Position numbers and translations under genes: made by a program. A stretch of 14,949 nt of DNA. Source: JBHIBD01 sp046758865. GTDB taxonomy: Bacteria; Planctomycetota; Brocadiia; Brocadiales; Bathyanammoxibiaceae. The notes below the pieces were generated by a model, which was not told where the DNA came from, searched no databases, and was given only the letters and a program-made list of their open reading frames with translations. Positions 7,966-14,949 of the stretch are shown here, piece after piece. The stretch is taken from positions 1 through 14,949 of the forward strand of contig JBHIBD010000054.1 of assembly GCA_046758865.1 (NCBI GenBank). Reading direction: 5' to 3'. The stretch's first letter is position 1, and each line of letters opens with the position of its first letter.

Positions 7966-9201
7966 ATGCCACAGTACAACTACACCGCCATAGATGACTA
8001 CGGAAAGGCCACACAAGGGACACTTGTAGCAGGAGATGAAGAAGAGCTCGCAACAAACCTATCCCTAATGGGCTACTACCTTCTTACCGCCACCGAGACC
8101 AAAGAGAAGAAAAAGGCAAAGGTAAAGGCACAAAAGGGTCCAAAGCGCACATTTTCTATAGGCAGGGTAAAGCCCAGAGAAGTAATAACCTTCACCCACC
8201 ACCTATCCACAGTGCTCTCCGCAGGTATCCCTATCATTCAGGGCCTTGACGACCTAGTAGAACAAACCCCAGACGCGCGGTTTAAGGGCATCCTTACAGA
8301 GATAAGAGATGATGTACAGGCAGGGAGTAATCTCTCAGATGCCATGGCAAAACACCCGAAGGCCTTCTCCGAACTCTACGTAAACATTCTTAGAGCTGGA
8401 GAGACCACTGGTGAACTAGACAAGGTACTTGCAGAACTGGGGAGGTTTATGGAGTGGCAGGAAGAAATGAGAGCCAACGTCAAACAAATAACCATCTACC
8501 CCATCGTCGTCTTTTCTGCAGTCGTCCTGCTAGTGGGATATCTTTTTACCTTCGTCTTTCCAAAGTTCATCAAGATCCTTGAACAATTAAACGTGCCCCT
8601 ACCCCTACCTACCCTCATAGTAATGGCCATAAGCGATTTTATGAGGAACAATTGGTACTTTGTACTCATAGGTATAGCGGGGACAATAGCCACCATAAAC
8701 GTCATCATTCGGTTCCCATGGGGGAGATACGCCTTTGACAGATTTAAACTAGGGGTACCCATCTTTGGGACGCTGTTCCGCAAGATTGCCCTCTCACGCT
8801 TTTCCCACTTTATGGCCCTGCTCTATTCCGCCGGCGTTGACATCCTTCAGTCTCTATCCGTGGTGGAGAAGGTGGTGGGTAATGAAGTAATTGCCAGGGT
8901 GATAAACCGTGCACGGGAACAAGTCAGGGCAGGCCGCCGCCTCTCTGAACCACTACGGGCGAGCAAGGAATTCCCACCCATGGTGGTGAGGATGGTAGAG
9001 ATTGGCGAGATAAGCGGTCAGCTGGACAAGACCCTCCAAAAAGTGAGCGAATTCTATGACCGAGAGATACCTCAAACAGTTAAAAAGGTCTTTTCAGCCT
9101 TTGAACCCATAATGATATTAACACTGGCCGGGATAGTCCTACTGGTGGCCTTATCTATGTATCTACCTCTATACAGCTCTCTGAGCAAGCTCGGAAAATA
9201 G
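7966..9201 (+). CDS. pilC: Inner-membrane platform protein (PilC/GspF family)
   Basis: The product is 411 residues, beginning five bases after the pilB stop codon, so translation is probably coupled. A short N-terminal domain (MPQYNYTAIDDYGKATQGTL) is followed by a basic linker and two copies of the T2SSF helical domain (about 70-190 and 270-390). The copies carry the typical LSAGIPIIQGL and LYSAGVDILQSL signatures, and each is followed by RAGETTGEL or EIGEISGQL. Membrane helices lie near 176-202, 224-246 and 382-402. This protein sits in the inner membrane and passes motion of the PilB ATPase to the growing pilus or pseudopilus. Length matches the family (about 400). No truncation or frameshift is seen. 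Confidence 0.93.
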   Translation: MPQYNYTAIDDYGKATQGTLVAGDEEELATNLSLMGYYLLTATETKEKKKAKVKAQKGPKRTFSIGRVKPREVITFTHHLSTVLSAGIPIIQGLDDLVEQTPDARFKGILTEIRDDVQAGSNLSDAMAKHPKAFSELYVNILRAGETTGELDKVLAELGRFMEWQEEMRANVKQITIYPIVVFSAVVLLVGYLFTFVFPKFIKILEQLNVPLPLPTLIVMAISDFMRNNWYFVLIGIAGTIATINVIIRFPWGRYAFDRFKLGVPIFGTLFRKIALSRFSHFMALLYSAGVDILQSLSVVEKVVGNEVIARVINRAREQVRAGRRLSEPLRASKEFPPMVVRMVEIGEISGQLDKTLQKVSEFYDREIPQTVKKVFSAFEPIMILTLAGIVLLVALSMYLPLYSSLSKLGK

Positions 9202-9238
9202 CCAGAGCAGCTCCCTTAATTCTGTTCAGGAAAATTTT

Positions 9239-10762
9239 ATGGCAAGAAGCGAACCTGTAATAGGAATGGAAGCAGCCCGAGGACAGATGAAGCTGGTGGA
9301 GATGGTAAGCTCTGCTGCAAGACTAGAGGTGACAAATTTCGCAATAGTGGAACTCCCTCCAGGAGGTACACGCCTTATAGGGCCACGTTTACATAATACC
9401 TTGAAAGAACTGGGGTTCAGAGCAAAAACTATTAACGCCATCATACCCTACCCATCAATTGAATATCGTCAGGTGTCCTTGCCACCCATGTCCAAGGCCG
9501 ACATGAAGACAGCCGCGGGCAGGGAGGCCAAAAAGAACCTAAAATTCCCCGCAGAGGAGCTGGTAACTGACTATGAGGTAGTGGGTGAATCTGAAGAAAA
9601 AGGCTTGCGCAGGATAGAACTCCTCCTGGCCAGGGCACAATCCAGGGACATGGAGGAGCTTTCTTCAATGGCAAAGGAGTTCGGCCTAAAATTTAACTCC
9701 CTCACGGTAGTACCCGCCGCACTACTCAACCTGCTCAGGATGAGGAGTGGGGTCCGAGACGAAGCACTGGCAATGGTCCATATTGGTGAAGACAATGGTA
9801 CAATAATAATCCTTCATCAGGGCAATCTACGCTTCCCCAGGGAGTTCCCCCTGAGGCTGGGTGCAGAGTCCGTAGAACTGGCTGAGCGCCTAGTAGGGGA
9901 GATAAAACGCTCTCTACTCTCCGTAAAACAACGAGCAAGAGGCCTTACGGTAAACAAAATACTCCTGCTGGGCGAGATAATTCAACCCGACGTCCTGGCA
10001 GACACCATAACCTCAGAGACGGGTGTACATACAGAGGTATACGCACCTATGGGCCTTGACCTATCTCCCTTGGGTGAGAGGGTACATGAGTTCAGAGAAT
10101 CGCTCTCCAAACTATCCATACCGCTGGGACTGGCATGGAACGGACCCGAACACTCCAGCTTAAACCTAATGTCCCAACAATTGGCCATACTCAGGAAGCT
10201 CGCCCTGGCAAAGGTGACAGTAACCTCCATTGGCGTCCTGCTCGCCGTACTTCTCGCAGCATACTACATCCTCTTACAGCAGAAGGTGGGACCGTACAAA
10301 GAAGATCATGAGCGCCTAAAACGGGAGCTCGCTACACTCAGACCCCAGACACGAGACATGAAGGAGATACAGAAAGAAAGAGACCTACAGGGTGCCCGCA
10401 TTGCATTTACCAATAAGATGAGCGGCCCCACCATCCCCTGGAGCGAGATTCTAAGAACCCTCAGTCTCAGTGTGCCCGACGAAATGCTCCTTCACTCAAT
10501 CGAGGTAAAGGAAGCCGAGGTGGGCTGGACACTTAAAGTTAGTGGAGAGGTGAAAGGCCGTGACGCTCACCTAGTGAAAAAGAGTTTTAATGAATTCTTT
10601 TCCCTGCTCCTGACCTGTCCGTCACTAAGTGAGGGAAAGGTAGAATCCCTGACAATAGGCCCAGTAACTGGCGCAAGGAGGATGGAGGCGAGTAGGCTCG
10701 AATTCACGGTTAATGCACGTGTACAGTATAAGGAGAGTCTAGGTGGTATCACCAAAGGGTAG
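9239..10762 (+). CDS. PilM-PilN fusion protein (GspL-like architecture)
   Basis: This is a single 507-residue protein covering two usual pilus genes. Residues 1-300 resemble the cytoplasmic actin-like PilM fold (IGMEAARGQMKLVEM, then AIIPYPSIEYRQVSLPPMSKADM). SSLNLMSQQL (306-315) looks like the short PilN N-terminal segment that docks on PilM. One membrane helix follows (about 326-347), then a charged coiled coil (about 350-395) and a ferredoxin-like PilN region (about 397-497). In T4P, PilM binds the PilN tail and PilNO link the inner membrane to the secretin; joining the two in one chain resembles GspL of type II secretion. It lies 37 bases after pilC and overlaps the PilO-like gene by 20 bases. 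The frame is open throughout, so this is not a sequencing artefact of a lost stop in any obvious way. The domain split is by pattern recognition. Confidence 0.8.
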   Translation: MARSEPVIGMEAARGQMKLVEMVSSAARLEVTNFAIVELPPGGTRLIGPRLHNTLKELGFRAKTINAIIPYPSIEYRQVSLPPMSKADMKTAAGREAKKNLKFPAEELVTDYEVVGESEEKGLRRIELLLARAQSRDMEELSSMAKEFGLKFNSLTVVPAALLNLLRMRSGVRDEALAMVHIGEDNGTIIILHQGNLRFPREFPLRLGAESVELAERLVGEIKRSLLSVKQRARGLTVNKILLLGEIIQPDVLADTITSETGVHTEVYAPMGLDLSPLGERVHEFRESLSKLSIPLGLAWNGPEHSSLNLMSQQLAILRKLALAKVTVTSIGVLLAVLLAAYYILLQQKVGPYKEDHERLKRELATLRPQTRDMKEIQKERDLQGARIAFTNKMSGPTIPWSEILRTLSLSVPDEMLLHSIEVKEAEVGWTLKVSGEVKGRDAHLVKKSFNEFFSLLLTCPSLSEGKVESLTIGPVTGARRMEASRLEFTVNARVQYKESLGGITKG

Positions 10763-11336
10763 ATTGGAGAGGCTTCCCAAAGCCTTGCAAATATGGTTGC
10801 TGCTGATACCCATCTTTATAGCCACCTGCCTAATCTACTTTCTGGTTCTAAGCCCAAAGGCCAGGGACATAGAAAAAACAAAAAGCGCCATACATAAGGT
10901 ACAAATGGAAATAAAAGCAGAAAGACAAATATTGGCAAGCTTTGAGCCCCTCACAGACGAAGAAAGAGGGCGGATAAAGGTGGCAAAAAGGGCCATTTCC
11001 TCCTCAATAGACGCCCTGAGCACGATTAACCCGGTATATGATAGACTGACGCATCGGGCCAGAAGCTGTAATATTGCCGATATATCAATTGACCCAACCT
11101 ACACACCACCAGGGGAAAGGGCAGAGTTTATGGACACAGAGGCCACCCTGGGTATTGACAACTACAGGTCCTTTATAAAGCTTACCTTTCATTCAGACTT
11201 CGAGTCTCTGGGCTGCTTCCTCCAGGACATCGAAAAAAAGGGAAACACACTCATAGCATCCCTCACCGTAACCAGAGAACTTCCCAAGCCAAAGATAGAG
11301 CTCATCCTTAAGGTATTTGCAAAGGAATTAAGATAA
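10743..11336 (+). CDS. pilO: PilO-like (or GspM-like) inner-membrane alignment protein
   Basis: The product is 197 residues with a GTG start overlapping the previous gene by 20 bases. A strong AAGGAG ribosome site at 10730-10735, seven bases upstream, fixes the start and implies translational coupling. One membrane helix (about 15-36, QIWLLLIPIFIATCLIYFLV) follows a short cytoplasmic N-terminus. Then come a coiled coil (about 38-85) and a periplasmic domain ending in a beta-rich stretch (about 140-195), the layout of PilO and GspM. Similarity to named PilO proteins at the residue level is weak, so the assignment rests on topology, length (PilO about 200) and gene order after the PilM-PilN protein. 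PilO pairs with PilN and normally recruits PilP and the secretin PilQ, neither of which is encoded nearby. Confidence 0.72.
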   Translation: MVSPKGRLERLPKALQIWLLLIPIFIATCLIYFLVLSPKARDIEKTKSAIHKVQMEIKAERQILASFEPLTDEERGRIKVAKRAISSSIDALSTINPVYDRLTHRARSCNIADISIDPTYTPPGERAEFMDTEATLGIDNYRSFIKLTFHSDFESLGCFLQDIEKKGNTLIASLTVTRELPKPKIELILKVFAKELR

Positions 11337-11350
11337 GCTACAATGAATGT

Positions 11351-12226
11351 ATGCCTGAAACACTCTCTACTACAAATCGCCTGGAAGAGGCCTACAAGCT
11401 GCTATCGCCTTGCAGACTCTGTCCCAGGAACTGTAAGGCCATGCGGCTTGAGGGTCAGAAAGGCTTTTGCGGAATAGGCCGTGAGGCAGTGGTATCTTCC
11501 TTCGGACCCCACTTTGGGGAAGAAAGACCGCTAGTAGGCCGATACGGCTCAGGCACTATATTCTTTGCAGGCTGTAACCTGGGCTGTCTCTTCTGTCAAA
11601 ACTATGATATAAGCCACCTCCGAGCGGGCGAGGAGGTCTCACCCGAGTACATCGCCTCTATAACGCTGGCCCTGGAGAAACGTGGGTGTCATAACGTAAA
11701 CTTTGTCACCCCTACTCACGTCAGCCCTCAGATTATGGAAGCCACACTGATTGCCCGCAAAAAGGGCCTCAGTGTACCAACAGTCTATAACTGCGGTGGC
11801 TATGAATCCGTTGATACCCTGAAGCTCCTTGAGGGCACGATTGACATATACATGCCTGACGCCAAGTACGCACACGCCCAGTGGGCCAAAAAGTTCTCAG
11901 GGGCCAGGGACTACCCAGAGGTGATGAAGGCGGCCTTAAAGGAGATGCACAGACAGGTAGGAGATCTAGTTATAGAGAACGATATTGCCGTAAGAGGCTT
12001 ACTGGTAAGACACTTAGTCATGCCCAATAACGTGGTGGGCAGTAAGGAAATCATTGATTTCATCGCCGAAGAGATATCACCCAATACATACATCAATATA
12101 ATGGATCAATATCATCCGTGTTTCAGGGCCAGCGAGTTTGAGGAGATAAACCGCCGCATCACCTACGAGGAGTTTCAGGAGGCTTATGCCTACGCCCAAA
12201 AGAGGGGCCTCAGGTTGGCAGAGTAA
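11351..12226 (+). CDS. PflX-like radical SAM protein (COG1313 family)
   Basis: The product is 291 residues. The radical SAM iron-sulphur motif CxxxCxxC is present as CNLGCLFC (C75, C79, C82), preceded by GTIFFAG. An N-terminal cysteine set C21-xx-C24-xxx-C28 with C40 in GFCGIG is typical of the PflX-like group and may bind a further cluster or metal. The middle contains TPTHVSPQI, VYNCGGYE and DIYMPDAKY, and the C-terminus has MDQYHPCF, all typical of this family. Members resemble pyruvate formate-lyase activating enzymes, but their substrate is not established; I do not assign one. It starts 14 bases after the pilO stop with only a weak ribosome site, so it probably shares the pilus transcript. 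No glycyl-radical enzyme gene is nearby. Confidence 0.88.
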   Translation: MPETLSTTNRLEEAYKLLSPCRLCPRNCKAMRLEGQKGFCGIGREAVVSSFGPHFGEERPLVGRYGSGTIFFAGCNLGCLFCQNYDISHLRAGEEVSPEYIASITLALEKRGCHNVNFVTPTHVSPQIMEATLIARKKGLSVPTVYNCGGYESVDTLKLLEGTIDIYMPDAKYAHAQWAKKFSGARDYPEVMKAALKEMHRQVGDLVIENDIAVRGLLVRHLVMPNNVVGSKEIIDFIAEEISPNTYINIMDQYHPCFRASEFEEINRRITYEEFQEAYAYAQKRGLRLAE

Positions 12227-12308
12227 GCTGTCATTCTGCCCCCCCTCAGGCAGACCCACCACGGCCGTCCGCCGAAGGCGGAGCGCCACGTCTTTGGGCG
12301 GGGTTTTT
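12227..12308. repeat. GC-rich palindromic segment, possible terminator, after the radical SAM gene
   Basis: Two hairpins are visible. TCTGCC (12235-12240) pairs with GGCAGA (12249-12254). TCCGCC-GAA-GGCGGA (12268-12282) is extended by GGC (12263-12265) and GCC (12285-12287) across a small internal loop. GGGCGGGG followed by five T (12304-12308) comes about 15 bases later and could pair with the C-run at 12239-12245, which would make a weak intrinsic terminator for the operon. The GCCGAAGGC core resembles a palindrome dispersed through many genomes. Which role is right is not clear from sequence. Confidence 0.45.
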
Positions 12309-12463
12309 CAGAGATCACTACCATACCACCCAGAAAAATCCTCCTGACCAAATATCTCCCATTCCCTTTGGCCAATTTTCTAGTATAATCTGAATCCGAG
12401 GTGAAATTCTTATCAGCAGACATCAAATTGTAGTTGCCCGATAAATCAGGCAAAGTAAGTATT
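12309..12463. other. Non-coding spacer with no clear feature
   Basis: This AT-richer stretch joins the GC-rich hairpin segment to the palindrome cluster. An isolated TATAAT (12384-12389) has no acceptable -35 box. Short open frames across it have no credible ribosome site or recognisable product. I see no gene here. Confidence 0.5.
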
Positions 12464-12489
12464 GTAGGGTGCGTCTAGACGCACCCTAC
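12464..12489. repeat. Perfect 26-base palindrome
   Basis: GTAGGGTGCGTCT is followed directly by its exact reverse complement, with no loop. A decayed copy in the same orientation lies at 12581-12606, with a different long hairpin between them. No T-run follows, so it is not an obvious terminator. It looks like a copy of a dispersed palindromic repeat; a regulator-binding site is possible. Confidence 0.85.
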
Positions 12490-12495
12490 TTCATC

Positions 12496-12571
12496 TGTCA
12501 TTGCGAGGGGCGTAGCCCCGAAGCAATCTCCTGTGCGTTCAAGAGACTGCTTCGCTCCCCTCGCAATGACA
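12496..12571. repeat. 76-base imperfect hairpin of the TGTCATTGCGAG class
   Basis: The left arm begins TGTCATTGCGAGGGG and continues with CCCCGAAGCAATCTC. The right arm is GAGACTGCTTCG then CCCCTCGCAATGACA, giving long, nearly complete complementarity. A small inner stem GGGGC-GTA-GCCCC interrupts the left arm. From memory, near-identical palindromes (TCATTGCGAG...GAAGCAATCTC) are spread as non-coding repeats through many unrelated bacterial genomes and resemble non-autonomous mobile elements. It carries no gene. Confidence 0.85.
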
Positions 12572-12580
12572 AAAGTAGTA

Positions 12581-12606
12581 GTAGGATACATCTGGACGCA
12601 TCCAGC
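12581..12606. repeat. Degenerate second copy of the 26-base palindrome
   Basis: This stretch aligns without gaps to the perfect palindrome at 12464-12489. It differs mainly by transitions (for example GGGTGCGTC to GGATACATC) plus the last few bases. It therefore no longer forms a perfect inverted repeat. The two copies flank the 76-base hairpin in the same orientation. It ends about 29 bases before the start codon of the NTPase-TPR gene. Confidence 0.65.
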
Positions 12607-12634
12607 GAGCCCTAACAATACAGTCTAAGCGGAT

Positions 12635-14949
12635 ATGGAAAACCTAATCCAGACTCTTAAAGACTTCTGGCCCTTTATCAAGGCCCACCCTTATCTCTCC
12701 ATCCCACTAGTGTACTTTGCGTTCCTTGCCTTCCGCTGGTATTCTGCAAAAAGGTTGGGCCGCACAACCTTATTCACGAAAATTAGAGACCTGGACCCCC
12801 AGGTCTTTTTCGGAACTAAATATCAAGAGTTTTACTTTACCCGCCCAGCCGATGAGGAAATAAAAGACTCCCTGGACAACAGAAAACCTGTCCTTATCAC
12901 AGGCATACCTATGGCTGGAAAGACCCGCGCCGCATACGAGGCCATAAAAAAATTCCCTGACCACTACATCCTTGCCCCTTACCCACCCAGACTCAATGAC
13001 CTGAACCTATCCGACTACCGGCTTTGGCCCCTGTTCAGGGACTGGCTTTATCCCTGGAGGAAGATAAAGGTAATACTCCTCCTCAATGACCTCACCGATT
13101 ACACTAAAGGCATTAGCCCCAGAGAGGGCATAGACGGACTCCAGGCCCTGGTTAATTCCCTGAAGGGTGTAACGGCCTCTCTCCTCATTGTTGCAACATC
13201 CCGCTCCCAGGAGGCCGAGGAGCTCCGCAGGGATGCCCCGGACCTCCTAGACACATTTCAAGGAGTAGAACTGGGAAAAATCTCAGATAGTGAGAGGCAA
13301 GAAATAGAAGACAAAATAAAAGAACCATCCGGGGAGTTTGACGGAACTATAGGCTCAATACTACTGGGCAAGGAAAGGATGAGGGATTGCCTTATAAAGA
13401 AGGGTGAAGAGGCCCAGGCAGTTATGTGGTCCATCGCCCTCCTCCTCAAGGCCCGAATAATCCCACCCGAAGAGGGCCTTGTAAGGACCGTCTGTGAGAA
13501 GGTATTTAAACGCAGTCTAGACCCTGTCAGCTTTAACAATCTTGTTACCACCTTGAGAAGCGATGGTCTCATACTCAAGCCCTCCCTCCTTCCCAGTCAT
13601 CCGTCATATGCCGAAGAGAACTTTCTAGATAAAGACCTTTCCCTTCATCTCGCCGACCTCAAAGGCATCCTCAAGGAAAGACGCCATCAGGAAGAACTCT
13701 GCGGCCTGGCCACCGCCTTCTACCTCAACCGAAACTACACTGAAGCCGTAGAAATTTTGGGTTTTATCTTATCAGAAATTGACCCCAAGGATGCCAATGT
13801 ATGGAACAACAAGGGGGTGGCCCTAGGCAAGTTGGATAAGCATCAGGAGTCCCTTGACTGTTTCGACAAGGCATTGGAGATTGACCCGAAGCACGCCCCC
13901 GCATGGTACAACAAGGGCGTGGCCCTGGGCAAGCTGGGTAGATATCAGGGCGCCCTTGACTCTTTTAACAAGGCATTGGAGATCGATACAAAGGACGCCC
14001 AAGCATGGGGCAACAAAGGTGCAGCCCTGGTCGAGTCGGGCAGGCATCAGGAGGCCCTTGACTGTTTCGATAAGGCATTGGAGATTGACCCAAAGGACGC
14101 CCAGGCATGGTACAACAGAGGTGTGGCCCTGGGTAAGTTGGGTAGGCCGCCTGAGGAGAAACTCACCTGCTACGACAAGGCATTGGAGATTGACCCGAAG
14201 CACGCCCCCGCATGGTACAACAAGGGCGTGACCCTGGTCGAGTTGGGCAGACATCAGGAGGCCATTGACTGTTATGACAAGGCACTGGAGATTGACCCAA
14301 AGGACGCCAAGGCATGGCACAGCAAGGGCGCAGCCCTGGGCAAGTTGGGCAGGGAGCGGGAGGCTATTGAATGCTTTGATAAGGCGCTGGAGATTGACTC
14401 AAAGGACGCCCGGTCATGGCACGAAAAGGGTACGACTCTAAGAAAGTTGAACAGACAGCAGGAGGCCCTCACCTGCTATGACAAGGCACTGGAGATTGAC
14501 CCAAAGTTCACCCAGGCATGGTACAACAAGGTCCTGGCCCTCGGCAAGTTGGGAAGGGTCCAAGAGAAGCTACACTGTTACGACAAGATACTAGAGATTG
14601 ACCCAAAGAATGCCCTGGCATGGACCAGCAAGGGCCTAGCCCTGGGTAAGCTGGGCCGGTATCAAGAGGCCCTTAACTGTTATAACAAGGCACTTGAGAT
14701 TAACCCAAAGCTCGCCCAAACATGGTACAACAAGGGCCTAACCCTGGGCAAGTTGGGAAGGCCACCCCAGGAGGAGCTCACCTGCTACGACAAGGCACTG
14801 GAGATTAACCCAAAGCTCGCCCAAACATGGTACAACAAGGCCATGGCCCTGCGTAAGCTGCGAAGGCCACCCCAGGAGGAGCTCACCTGCTACAACAAGG
14901 CACTGGAGATTGACACTAACGACGCCCAGGTATGGTACAACAAGGGGGT
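12635..14949 (+). CDS. Membrane-anchored STAND-like P-loop NTPase with TPR array (partial, C-terminus beyond right edge)
   Basis: The frame is open from an ATG at 12635, the first possible start after an in-frame TAA at 12626, to the right edge: 771 residues with no stop. No good ribosome site is visible. One membrane helix lies at about 19-36. The NTPase part has Walker A GIPMAGKT (90-97), a Walker B-like strand VILLLNDL (N151, D152) and, after LLIVA, TSR (188-190), the arrangement seen in STAND ATPases. A helical region follows, with a probable winged helix (about 275-320). From about residue 353 a degenerate TPR leads into eleven complete, almost identical units plus part of a twelfth. STAND proteins act as ligand-triggered switches in signalling, cell death or phage defence, with the repeats as sensor. 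No separate effector domain is visible at the N-terminus. The function here is unknown; the STAND assignment is by motif only. Confidence 0.8.
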   Translation, partial: MENLIQTLKDFWPFIKAHPYLSIPLVYFAFLAFRWYSAKRLGRTTLFTKIRDLDPQVFFGTKYQEFYFTRPADEEIKDSLDNRKPVLITGIPMAGKTRAAYEAIKKFPDHYILAPYPPRLNDLNLSDYRLWPLFRDWLYPWRKIKVILLLNDLTDYTKGISPREGIDGLQALVNSLKGVTASLLIVATSRSQEAEELRRDAPDLLDTFQGVELGKISDSERQEIEDKIKEPSGEFDGTIGSILLGKERMRDCLIKKGEEAQAVMWSIALLLKARIIPPEEGLVRTVCEKVFKRSLDPVSFNNLVTTLRSDGLILKPSLLPSHPSYAEENFLDKDLSLHLADLKGILKERRHQEELCGLATAFYLNRNYTEAVEILGFILSEIDPKDANVWNNKGVALGKLDKHQESLDCFDKALEIDPKHAPAWYNKGVALGKLGRYQGALDSFNKALEIDTKDAQAWGNKGAALVESGRHQEALDCFDKALEIDPKDAQAWYNRGVALGKLGRPPEEKLTCYDKALEIDPKHAPAWYNKGVTLVELGRHQEAIDCYDKALEIDPKDAKAWHSKGAALGKLGREREAIECFDKALEIDSKDARSWHEKGTTLRKLNRQQEALTCYDKALEIDPKFTQAWYNKVLALGKLGRVQEKLHCYDKILEIDPKNALAWTSKGLALGKLGRYQEALNCYNKALEINPKLAQTWYNKGLTLGKLGRPPQEELTCYDKALEINPKLAQTWYNKAMALRKLRRPPQEELTCYNKALEIDTNDAQVWYNKG
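13793..14949 (+). repeat. Tandem 102/105-base repeat array encoding TPR units
   Basis: Eleven full units and a partial one follow head to tail. Units 1-3 and 5-9 are 102 bases (34 residues). Units 4, 10 and 11 are 105 bases, because one residue is inserted and the inter-helix turn becomes PPEE or PPQEE. Identity at the DNA level is high: 58 bases are identical between 13864-13921 and 14173-14230, and 40 bases between 14696-14735 and 14801-14840. Each unit carries W at position 4, then NKG, GKLGR, KALEI and DPK. The array runs beyond the right edge. Confidence 0.92.

Noticed and set aside
12384..12389. Isolated TATAAT as promoter for the NTPase-TPR gene or a small RNA
   Set aside because: No -35 box at 16-18 bases, no extended -10, and it lies about 250 bases before the start codon.
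12190..12453. An 87-residue minus-strand open frame across the GC-rich hairpin
   Set aside because: It overlaps the radical SAM 3' end and a palindromic repeat, and shows no ribosome site or recognisable domain; frames of this kind arise from dispersed palindromes.
13823..14320. A 165-residue antisense open frame and a 125-residue frame on the plus strand across the TPR repeats
   Set aside because: They are by-products of the 102-base periodicity: a repeat lacking stops in one frame lacks them in all copies. The sense TPR frame explains the sequence.

Overview
The window looks like a bacterial chromosome segment of moderate G+C. Arg codons are often AGG/AGA and Ile codons often ATA. The gene content is an oxygen/iron defence set, an NtrC-type two-component pair, a type IV pilus or type II secretion assembly core, and a large NTPase-TPR protein. 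This fits lineages such as Nitrospirota, Brocadiae-type Planctomycetota or Desulfobacterota, but nothing in the sequence fixes the phylum. No rRNA, tRNA, CRISPR array, integrase or transposase was recognised.

Layout. (1) Bases 1-1377, minus strand: a promoter, then a bacterioferritin-like gene, a small Cys/His-containing protein and a rubrerythrin-like gene that runs off the left edge. The genes are close together and probably form one iron-storage/peroxide-defence operon. (2) 1445-3079, minus: a stand-alone acetolactate synthase. Its sequence matches the FAD-independent catabolic (AlsS) type better than the biosynthetic one. (3) 3145-3217: a divergent promoter region. (4) 3272-6131, plus: a membrane histidine kinase and a sigma54-activator response regulator, 13 bases apart. 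(5) 6260-11336, plus: an assembly ATPase (PilB/GspE), an inner-membrane platform protein (PilC/GspF), a single protein joining PilM-like and PilN-like parts (a GspL-like architecture), and a PilO-like protein. The genes are separated by 5 and 37 bases and then overlap by 20 bases. (6) 11351-12226: a PflX-like (COG1313) radical SAM protein 14 bases after pilO, apparently in the same transcription unit. (7) 12227-12634: about 400 non-coding bases packed with palindromic repeats of at least three kinds. (8) 12635 to the right edge: a membrane-anchored P-loop NTPase with STAND-like features, followed by at least eleven near-identical TPR units.

How the parts may work together. The kinase-regulator pair sits directly upstream of the pilus genes, as PilS-PilR pairs often do, so it may control pilus or secretion genes here or elsewhere. 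The assembly set is only a core: no pilin, prepilin peptidase, PilT, PilP or secretin is present. The ferritin/rubrerythrin cluster suggests an anaerobe or microaerophile that handles iron and oxygen stress.

Most worth a second look: the STAND-like TPR protein with its recently homogenised repeats, the PilM-PilN fusion, the small conserved-looking Cys/His protein between two ferritin-fold proteins, the competing inverted repeats in front of pilB, and the repeat-packed intergenic region.
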